This document shows positions 1 through 4,271 of a stretch of 5,046 nucleotides of DNA, one piece after another. Every line of letters starts with the position of its first letter. The stretch's first letter is position 1. Source of the DNA: Promethearchaeota archaeon (GTDB lineage: Archaea > Asgardarchaeota > Lokiarchaeia > Sigynarchaeales > MK-D1); assembly GCA_016839385.1 (NCBI GenBank), contig JAEOUK010000118.1, positions 1 through 5,046 of the forward strand, given 5' to 3'. A program made the position numbers and the translations under genes. The notes beneath the pieces are model-generated. The model worked only from the letters and a program-made list of their open reading frames with translations, searched no databases and was not told the origin of the DNA.

Positions 1-580
1 AGAAGAATTGATCCAACATAATTCCTACAGATTGACTGACAATTGCTACATTTCCTTTTGGAGGAAAAACCAATTTCTCGGATTGTAGGAATATTGAATC
101 TATGTAAGGAGGATGAAAAATTCCCACACAATTAGGACCGATTAAGGGTACATTATTATCTACGCATAATTCTGTAATCTGACTTTGCAACTCGATACCT
201 TCCTTAGTTCGAGTTTCTGCAAAACCCCCACTAATCAAAATCAATCCTTTGACTCCTTTGTAAATGCATTCTTCAATGGCGTACACTGCGATCGCTGGCT
301 TAACTGCAATTACTGCCACATCTGGTATTTCGGGTAGATCGTTCACAGTTCGATATACTTTTTGGCCTTCAAGTTCTCCTCCACGAGGATTTACTGCATA
401 GCATCGATCACCCAAATCCATTTCAAATACATTTTTCAAAAATGTTGTAGTTCCTGGATTTACATAATTCTTAGTGGATATTCCTACAACTACCATAGAT
501 TTGGGTTTGAAAATTGGGTCAAGATCGAATTTTACTCCTATTTCTTTCTGTTTATCGTTGGTGGATTGCTTTTTAACCAT
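1..580 (-). CDS. NDP-forming acyl-CoA synthetase, N-terminal CoA-binding domain (partial, C-terminus off the left edge)
   Basis: This gene has an ATG at 580-578 and stays open for 193 codons to the window edge. The protein matches the CoA-binding Rossmann domain of NDP-forming acyl-CoA synthetases (succinyl-CoA synthetase alpha-like). Visible blocks are a nucleotide-fold strand VVVGIS (about residues 30-35), YAVNPRGGELEG (61-72), DLPEIPDVAVIAVKPA (81-96), ISGGFAET (116-123), the family hallmark GPNCVG (148-153) and GNVAIVSQS (177-184). Family members make acyl-CoA and NTP from acid, CoA and NDP, or run in reverse to conserve energy. The phospho-histidine and the ATP-grasp part lie outside the window, so the substrate cannot be judged. 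The usual SQSG motif reads SQSV here. The gene is transcribed divergently from the small gene at 726. The family is secure; the exact subfamily (acetate, branched-chain or other acyl) is unknown. Confidence 0.9.
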   Translation of the reverse strand, partial: MVKKQSTNDKQKEIGVKFDLDPIFKPKSMVVVGISTKNYVNPGTTTFLKNVFEMDLGDRCYAVNPRGGELEGQKVYRTVNDLPEIPDVAVIAVKPAIAVYAIEECIYKGVKGLILISGGFAETRTKEGIELQSQITELCVDNNVPLIGPNCVGIFHPPYIDSIFLQSEKLVFPPKGNVAIVSQSVGIMLDQFF

Positions 581-596
581 ATTAAATCTAATTTCT

Positions 597-658
597 TTAC
601 GGATCGAATTCCATTAAAATTTTTCATCTATTTTTATGGAATTTCAAGAAATCCGTAA
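597..658. repeat. Nested inverted repeat in the divergent promoter region
   Basis: Outer arms TTACGGAT (597-604) and ATCCGTAA (651-658) enclose inner arms AATTCCAT (607-614) and ATGGAATT (636-643). Both pairs are perfect over 8 bp. The inner stem continues, after one mismatch, with AAAA (616-619) opposite TTTT (631-634). The element lies just upstream of the acyl-CoA synthetase start at 580 and overlaps its most likely TATA element. It may be a pair of operator sites or a cruciform. A single 8-bp pair is not rare in AT-rich DNA, but two nested pairs are less likely by chance. Confidence 0.5.
628..639 (-). promoter_or_regulatory. Candidate TATA element for the acyl-CoA synthetase gene
   Basis: The minus strand reads CCATAAAAATAG here. 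A start of transcription about 25 bp downstream would fall near 605-610 and leave a leader of about 25-30 bases before the ATG at 580. The assignment rests only on composition and spacing. Confidence 0.35.
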
Positions 659-715
659 GAATAAGAGGAACATTTTTACGATGACTAGGTGCATAACTAG
701 TTATACTACACATTT

Positions 716-720
716 GTGAT
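716..720 (+). promoter_or_regulatory. Ribosome binding site GTGAT for the gene at 726
   Basis: GTGAT ends five bases before the ATG. It is complementary to the AUCAC of the usual archaeal 16S rRNA 3' end. The same word at the same spacing precedes the genes at 2057 and 4272, which supports all three start choices. Confidence 0.65.
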
Positions 721-725
721 GGATT

Positions 726-1061
726 ATGTCTGAAGAACAATCTGGACCGTTGATTTTGTGGTGGAATAGCGATTCGGGAACATTTGATCCTACGGATGCA
801 AAAACGAGTGGGATCTTTCTCGAGCGAGATGATACGAATAAAAGGTGGATTTTTAGTTACACGGAAGGAACTGGATTAATTTCACGGAGAACTGCTTTAC
901 GGAGAGCGAATGAAATTGCCAAAGTTGGATACGTACATCCAATTTCCAAACTTCGTACGGGAATTGAATACGAATTAAAGGAAGCGGAAGATCCATATGC
1001 AAATTTACCCCCTAGCATTAAAAAAGCTCAACGTGAATGGTATTCACATAAAGAAGAGTAA
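726..1061 (+). CDS. Conserved-looking hypothetical protein, 111 residues
   Basis: I do not recognise the family. The protein is small, soluble and without signal peptide or membrane segment. The N-terminal half is rich in Trp, Asp and Thr (LILWWNSDSG at about 9-18, RWIFSYTEGTGLISRRTA at about 39-56). The middle is a basic amphipathic helix (SRRTALRRANEIAKVGYV, about 53-70), then RTGIEYELKEAED (77-89) and a charged tail. The layout of an antiparallel sheet followed by an Arg-rich helix could suit nucleic-acid or protein binding, but this is inference. The start is supported by GTGAT five bases upstream. The gene stands alone, divergent from the acyl-CoA synthetase and convergent with the membrane protein. 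Even codon use, the ribosome site and compact spacing argue that it is a real gene. Confidence 0.8.
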   Translation: MSEEQSGPLILWWNSDSGTFDPTDAKTSGIFLERDDTNKRWIFSYTEGTGLISRRTALRRANEIAKVGYVHPISKLRTGIEYELKEAEDPYANLPPSIKKAQREWYSHKEE

Positions 1062-1071
1062 TCATTTTATA

Positions 1072-1078
1072 TTTTTTT
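1072..1078 (+). terminator. Oligo-T terminator after the 111-residue gene
   Basis: A run of seven T follows the stop codon by ten bases, with no hairpin. Archaeal RNA polymerase commonly stops at such T tracts. It lies in the 19-bp gap between two convergent genes. Confidence 0.45.
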
Positions 1079-1080
1079 AT

Positions 1081-1938
1081 TTAATTTTCTTCACTGAATC
1101 TATCAATTTCACTTCCCAAGAGGTATCCTTGGTCACTTAACCGTTTTTGTAATATTTTAGGGAGTTTAGAAACGATTCCTTCATAATTTTTAATAGGGCT
1201 CCCCGGGGAACCCGAATAATATTTCTTATCAGCTTGACTTCTCCAATCTTTAATTCCCGCAGACCTAGGCAATAATGCACTATTTTTTTGCAAAAGTACA
1301 CCTGGTCCGATAATTGTATGGGGAAATACTGATGAGTTTTCTTCAATTGTGAGTTCCTTAATCGTTATGTTTCCAAAAATTGAGTCCACTACATGACTAG
1401 CAGTCGAACTTCCTGGATAATATATAACATTATCCTTAATCGTTGTAAATTCTAAACCAGGGATTGTGTCCATAAACGTTACATTGTTACCAATCCGGTT
1501 CTGATACCCGATTCGAACAAGTACATATTTTAACAACCATGGAAATGGAGATTTTGAAGCCAACCACACAGGAAATTTTATTATATAACCTCGATCATGA
1601 TAGTATTTCAGGTATTCGTCTTCTACATTTCCATTAGTAAAAGTACGGTGAAACACTCCCTCTACAGGAGTAGATTTTTTTCTCCAATACCGTGTGATTA
1701 CTGCTGCAAACTCAATTGTCAAAACTATCCAAAGAATAATAGCTCCAATTAACCATAATGGAAAAAAAATCCATGCTATATACGCATTGAGTCCCATAAT
1801 TACGGTCACGAAAGGGTAGTAAAAAGCCACAAGGAAGAAGGAGGGAAATAACGGTATTGTAAAACCAAAAAAATTCAAAATGAAATATCTGAATAAAGGT
1901 AATTGCACACTTTGAGATCGTTGTTCCGTCATTGACAT
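1081..1938 (-). CDS. Membrane-anchored left-handed beta-helix (hexapeptide-repeat) protein, acyltransferase-like
   Basis: The 285-residue protein has a hydrophobic N-terminal part (about 17-48 and 51-83, likely two to three membrane helices) and a C-terminal domain of imperfect hexapeptide turns. The latter shows IGYQNRIGNNVTFMDT (143-158), TTIKDNVIYYPGSS (165-178), ITIKELTIEENSSVFPHTII (191-210), GPGVLLQKNSALLPRS (211-226) and YSGSPGSPIK (241-250). The GSP-x-x-P end is typical of hexapeptide acyltransferases. The membrane-plus-beta-helix layout resembles the C-terminal region of large NRPS-like (Pls/PosA type) proteins, here as a free-standing protein. A role in modifying a lipid- or peptide-linked substrate at the membrane is inference. 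A His in SHVVDS (181-186) might be the catalytic base, but this is not certain. Two starts are possible, Met1 or Met3; Met1 has a weak TGA-type signal at the usual spacing. The fold is fairly sure; the reaction is unknown. Confidence 0.8.
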   Translation of the reverse strand: MSMTEQRSQSVQLPLFRYFILNFFGFTIPLFPSFFLVAFYYPFVTVIMGLNAYIAWIFFPLWLIGAIILWIVLTIEFAAVITRYWRKKSTPVEGVFHRTFTNGNVEDEYLKYYHDRGYIIKFPVWLASKSPFPWLLKYVLVRIGYQNRIGNNVTFMDTIPGLEFTTIKDNVIYYPGSSTASHVVDSIFGNITIKELTIEENSSVFPHTIIGPGVLLQKNSALLPRSAGIKDWRSQADKKYYSGSPGSPIKNYEGIVSKLPKILQKRLSDQGYLLGSEIDRFSEEN

Positions 1939-1986
1939 AAATATTCATTGTTTCCTATATCAATTCTCGTCTTTACTCTAATTCAT

Positions 1987-2042
1987 GACTTTTGGTCACA
2001 AATTTTATATCAGAGCAAAAAAAAAGTCTAATCACGACTTTT
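1987..2042. repeat. Three GACTTTT / AAAAGTC motifs around the promoter
   Basis: GACTTTT occurs at 1987-1993 and 2036-2042, and its reverse complement AAAAGTC at 2022-2028. The second and third copies form a 7-bp inverted repeat with a 7-base spacer (TAATCAC). The first and second form an inverted pair whose midpoint (about 2007) coincides with the TATA-like element at 2003-2010. I did not find other copies in the window. The arrangement is what an operator for a dimeric regulator could look like; no regulator is identified. Confidence 0.45.
2003..2010 (+). promoter_or_regulatory. TATA element for the dehydrogenase gene, possibly shared with the divergent membrane-protein gene
   Basis: TTTTATAT with AAA just upstream matches the archaeal TATA/BRE pattern. 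A transcription start near 2033 would leave a leader of about 24 bases holding the GTGATC ribosome site. On the other strand it reads ATATAAAA and could serve the gene starting at 1938 with a leader of about 40 bases. Confidence 0.5.
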
Positions 2043-2046
2043 AAGA

Positions 2047-2052
2047 GTGATC
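2047..2052 (+). promoter_or_regulatory. Ribosome binding site GTGATC for the dehydrogenase
   Basis: GTGATC is complementary to GAUCAC at the usual archaeal 16S rRNA 3' end. The GTGAT core ends five bases before the ATG at 2057, the same spacing as at 726 and 4272. It fixes the start codon. Confidence 0.7.
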
Positions 2053-2056
2053 AAAT

Positions 2057-2848
2057 ATGGGAAAGTTTGAAAATAAATCTGTATTTTTAACCGGTGGTTC
2101 TACCGGAATTGGAAGACAAACTGCACTGGATTTCGCTAAAGAAGGAGCCAGGGTTACGATCTTCGATATAAACGAAGAAGGTGGCAATAAAACCGCTGAA
2201 GACTGTAAAGCTCTGGGAGCAAAAGTGCTCTTCATCAAAGGAGACGTAAGTAATTACGAAAGTGTTGATGGAGCAGTCCAAAAAGCATTTGATGAAATGG
2301 GAACTGTTGACATCTTGATCAATAGTGCAGGTGTATTACGAGACAACATGATACATAAAATGCCAGAAAAGGATTTTGATTTTGTAATTGCCATAAACCT
2401 AAAAGGAGTATATCTTACCATTCAAGCTTGTGCAAAGCGATGGATTGCAAAATGCAAAGAAATGGGGCAACTTCGTACTAATGAATATCCTGATCGGCGC
2501 ATAATAAACATCAGTTCCATGGCTGCGACCGGGAATATAGGGCAAATGAATTACGCAGCGAGTAAAGCTGGAGTAGTAGGAATGACACTTACGGCTGCAA
2601 AAGAATTAGTAAGATACAATGTGCGAAGTCATGCTGTCAAACCAACTGTTGTTGCAACTCCGTTAACAGAAGATCTGCTGACTAAAGCAGAAGGTAAGTT
2701 TAAAGATATGTACGAAGGAAAAATCCCCTTTGGGATTGGTAAGACAAGTTATGTCAGTGATGTCATTAAGTTCTTAGCAGGTCCAGAATCCTTCTTCATG
2801 AACGGAAATGTCCTTGAAATTAATGGTGGAAAATTAGGAGAATTATAA
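2057..2848 (+). CDS. Classical short-chain dehydrogenase/reductase (FabG / 3-hydroxyacyl-CoA dehydrogenase-like)
   Basis: The 263-residue protein is full length for classical SDRs and is presumably a cytosolic oxidoreductase. It has the cofactor motif TGGSTGIG (12-19), Asp37 after the second strand (favouring NAD(H) over NADP(H)), GDV (62-64), NSAG (89-92), Asn114, Ser153/Ser154 and the catalytic YAASK (Tyr166, Lys170). This completes the Asn-Ser-Tyr-Lys tetrad. The C-terminal block VLEINGGKLG (252-261) is typical of FabG-like members. Two oddities: about a dozen extra residues (near 131-146) before the NISS strand, and a Pro-Thr (196-197) where a Pro-Gly is usual after the sixth strand. The substrate is likely a hydroxy/ketoacyl thioester or another secondary alcohol; the sequence alone does not decide. 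A single-gene unit with its own promoter and T-tract end is likely. Confidence 0.92.
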   Translation: MGKFENKSVFLTGGSTGIGRQTALDFAKEGARVTIFDINEEGGNKTAEDCKALGAKVLFIKGDVSNYESVDGAVQKAFDEMGTVDILINSAGVLRDNMIHKMPEKDFDFVIAINLKGVYLTIQACAKRWIAKCKEMGQLRTNEYPDRRIINISSMAATGNIGQMNYAASKAGVVGMTLTAAKELVRYNVRSHAVKPTVVATPLTEDLLTKAEGKFKDMYEGKIPFGIGKTSYVSDVIKFLAGPESFFMNGNVLEINGGKLGEL

Positions 2849-2867
2849 ATTCAACTTCTACTTTTCA

Positions 2868-2876
2868 TTTTTTTTT
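2868..2876 (+). terminator. Oligo-T terminator after the dehydrogenase
   Basis: Nine T in a row begin 20 bases after the stop codon (2846-2848). This fits archaeal T-tract termination. A small inverted repeat (2878-2906) follows rather than precedes it, so it is not a bacterial-type terminator. Confidence 0.55.
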
Positions 2877-2921
2877 GACTTCAGTTTATCCAATCGAATC
2901 TGAAGTTTGAAAGAATTGGTT

Positions 2922-3131
2922 ATGATATTTTTGAATCCACTTACTGGATTGATCATTCACATTTCTACGCATATATTGCTAAATCTGCTTGATATATTGA
3001 GGGATATCGAATTGGTCTATTTTAATGAATCTCAAGATGTGTCTGATAAACCTCCTGAATTATTGGAGGAAATGATTTCCAAGGGGTACTTAGGGGTAAA
3101 ATCGAGAAAAACATCATATACTTATGAATAA
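2922..3131 (+). CDS. Possible small protein, 69 residues, unknown function
   Basis: This ORF fills most of the 290-bp gap between the dehydrogenase and the convergent regulator gene, ending seven bases short of the latter's stop. From the ATG at 2922 it reads 69 residues; a TTG at 2907 would give 74. The first 35 residues are hydrophobic with two His (LTGLIIHISTHILL), and the rest is polar (DKPPELLEEMISKGYLGVKS). The Pro-Pro then Leu-Glu-Glu helix and KGYLG look protein-like, which is the main argument for it. Against it, there is no GTGAT-type signal at the usual spacing, no clear promoter, and a T9 terminator lies upstream. I do not recognise a family. Confidence 0.35.
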   Translation: MIFLNPLTGLIIHISTHILLNLLDILRDIELVYFNESQDVSDKPPELLEEMISKGYLGVKSRKTSYTYE

Positions 3132-3138
3132 TCTGTCT

Positions 3139-3714
3139 TTATTTCTTCTCTTCTTGGGTTCCTAATAGATTAAATAAAATTTCACCAATGTTTTGGATAT
3201 TTCGACCGCCACTTTTCAAAGACGCAGTAATTTTAAATAATTCAATTATTTTTTCTGGATAATTTTTGCACTCTTCAAATGTGTATTCACATTTTTTTTG
3301 TATGAATTCCCCATTTTCTATAGTCTGATTTGCCATTTCAGGAGTTAATTTGTTCACATTATCAATTATCATCCGCGAATTTGATTTCAATAAAGAAATT
3401 ATCTCAAGATAAAATGCTTGAAGTGGATTAGATGTTAAATCAAATTCATTATCACGGAATAATATGATAATTTCTGCAATACGGTCACCCATTTGCTCTA
3501 AATTTAAGACTAAATGATATAAATCCAGTATTGTAGTTATAGATCTTCCAATCATATGAGGTTGAGTTAAAAGAAGACTATAGATATGATATAATTCCCA
3601 ATAGAGTCTATTGATTTTTGCTTCAATTTCCAAAACGTCCTTAACTAAATCCTTATCATTGTGCATTATCAAGTCATGTAATTTCTCTAACGCCTCTTCA
3701 ACATAATTACCCAT
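3139..3714 (-). CDS. PhoU-like helical domain protein, downstream half of a split AbrB-PhoU regulator
   Basis: The 191-residue, all-helical protein resembles the PhoU part of archaeal phosphate-uptake regulators. Helical blocks are EALEKLHDLIMHNDKDLVKD (7-26), INRLYWELYHIYSLLL (34-49), LYHLVLNLEQMGDRIAEIII (65-84) and a second bundle ending NIQNIGEILFNLLG (172-185). One PhoU-type E-x-x-x-D motif is kept (Glu73, Asp77); the first-repeat and last-repeat acidic positions are replaced (Glu31/Asn35; no Asp near 173-177). Metal binding may therefore be weakened. PhoU proteins sense or control phosphate transport, but no pst genes are visible here. The ATG at 3714 has no ribosome signal, and the frame is continuous with the upstream AbrB-like gene apart from one TAA. 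It may be a separate protein, or the C-terminal half of a broken or recoded fusion. Confidence 0.8.
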   Translation of the reverse strand: MGNYVEEALEKLHDLIMHNDKDLVKDVLEIEAKINRLYWELYHIYSLLLTQPHMIGRSITTILDLYHLVLNLEQMGDRIAEIIILFRDNEFDLTSNPLQAFYLEIISLLKSNSRMIIDNVNKLTPEMANQTIENGEFIQKKCEYTFEECKNYPEKIIELFKITASLKSGGRNIQNIGEILFNLLGTQEEKK

Positions 3715-3747
3715 AGTAGTTGTTAGATAACGATAATTTTTAATTTA
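3715..3747 (-). other. Single in-frame TAA and ten-codon linker between the AbrB and PhoU halves
   Basis: On the minus strand the TAA at 3747-3745 is followed by exactly 30 bases (ten codons, reading IKNYRYLTTT) with no further stop. The ATG of the PhoU half then comes in the same frame. Joined, the two halves make a 333-codon frame, about the length of the usual archaeal AbrB-PhoU fusion. The linker contains no promoter-like or GTGAT-like sequence. Confidence 0.75.
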
Positions 3748-4140
3748 AAAATAATCTTGGGTCTTTAATATTACACTATTTAGGGTTTCCTCTTCAATTT
3801 CAACCGAATCAATGTTTTCAGCAAACTTTTTGATGGTTTCTAACATCTCTGGCTTAAAAGGACCTTTTCCAATGATCTTCATAACATTTTTTCCTGAAAA
3901 ATAATGCCCCATAATCGAGCGAAAAATCAATTCAGAACTTTGATGTGGTTCAATAACCAATAAGGAAACCTCTTTCATGTCCTCATCTATTAAATTTGGA
4001 TGAATAAGGAGCCCACCGTTCTTCAATTCCTTCATGAATAATGGCTGTTTTTTTTTTATATTATTATCCAAAATCCATTTTTTAGGGAGAGTTATGGTAT
4101 AGGATTCCCTACCAGTAAGTTGCACATTACGCTTTACCAT
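3745..4140 (-). CDS. AbrB/SpoVT-like DNA-binding regulator, upstream half of a split AbrB-PhoU protein
   Basis: The 131-residue protein begins with a swapped-hairpin AbrB domain, seen as VQLTGRESYTITLPKKWI (6-23) and NGGLLIHP (41-48). This is the form found at the N-terminus of archaeal PhoU-family regulators (VQxTGxSSYxVTLPKxW in kin). Residues 57-127 form the alpha/beta linker domain typical of those proteins (GHYFSGKNVMKIIGKGPF at 78-95, then a helix and DSVEIEEETLNSVILK). In the full-length family this leads straight into the PhoU helices, which here begin 11 codons after the stop. The domain should bind DNA and may control its own promoter or phosphate genes (inference). The ATG at 4140 has TTGAT five bases upstream, a near match to the local ribosome signal. 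Transcribed with the PhoU half. Confidence 0.85.
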   Translation of the reverse strand: MVKRNVQLTGRESYTITLPKKWILDNNIKKKQPLFMKELKNGGLLIHPNLIDEDMKEVSLLVIEPHQSSELIFRSIMGHYFSGKNVMKIIGKGPFKPEMLETIKKFAENIDSVEIEEETLNSVILKTQDYF

Positions 4141-4163
4141 AGAAAATCAAAAAATTAAGTTTA

Positions 4164-4258
4164 CTATTATTTGGTTCTTTCTATTAAAAAAACGACTGTT
4201 GGATCTATATAGAATATTATAAGTAATAGTTCAGTAAATGAATCACCAAATAAGATAG
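4164..4258. repeat. Inverted repeat symmetric about the shared promoter
   Basis: TTATTTGGT (4167-4175) and ACCAAATAA (4245-4253) are perfect 9-bp inverted arms. Allowing a two-base gap they extend outward to CTAT (4164-4167) and ATAG (4255-4258). Their midpoint (4210) nearly coincides with the palindromic TATA element at 4204-4213. Each divergent gene thus carries ACCAAATAA in its sense strand about 18-26 bases before its ATG, roughly ten bases after the expected transcription start. The placement suits a repressor site. By a rough hand estimate a 9-bp pair has perhaps a one-in-six chance of arising in a gap this size. Confidence 0.5.
4204..4213. promoter_or_regulatory. Palindromic TATA-like element shared by the divergent regulator and epimerase genes
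   Basis: TCTATATAGA is a perfect 10-bp palindrome in the middle of the 131-bp divergent gap. Used in either direction it would start transcription near 4234 (plus) or 4183 (minus), leaving leaders of about 38-43 bases. ATTATAAG at 4215-4222 is an alternative for the plus-strand gene. Confidence 0.45.
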
Positions 4259-4261
4259 CAT

Positions 4262-4266
4262 GTGAT
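4262..4266 (+). promoter_or_regulatory. Ribosome binding site GTGAT for the epimerase gene
   Basis: GTGAT ends five bases before the ATG at 4272, the third occurrence of the same word at this exact spacing in the window. It supports this start. Confidence 0.65.
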
Positions 4267-4271
4267 TATAA

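Noticed and set aside
362..658. 98-codon ORF on the plus strand
   Set aside because: It lies opposite the well-supported acyl-CoA synthetase and its promoter; its translation is low-complexity Phe/Tyr/Ile-rich and has no family features.
684..702. ACTAG repeats and the AACTAGTT palindrome before the gene at 726
   Set aside because: The repeated words are only five to eight bases, within chance expectation, and have no clear link to a promoter element.
1137..1346. 69-codon minus-strand ORF
   Set aside because: It is an out-of-frame shadow inside the beta-helix protein gene, with no start signal.
1712..1948. 78-codon minus-strand ORF overlapping the start of the membrane protein gene
   Set aside because: It overlaps in another frame; the 1081-1938 frame has coherent membrane helices and hexapeptide turns, so this one is a shadow.
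2041..2281. Two minus-strand ORFs (2041-2238 and 2087-2281)
   Set aside because: Both are antisense to the N-terminal cofactor domain of the dehydrogenase, which has all its motifs.
2878..2906. Hairpin ACTTCAG / CTGAAGT as an intrinsic terminator
   Set aside because: The T run precedes the hairpin on the plus strand and reads as A on the minus strand, so it is not a hairpin-plus-U terminator in either direction; the 15-base loop is also long.
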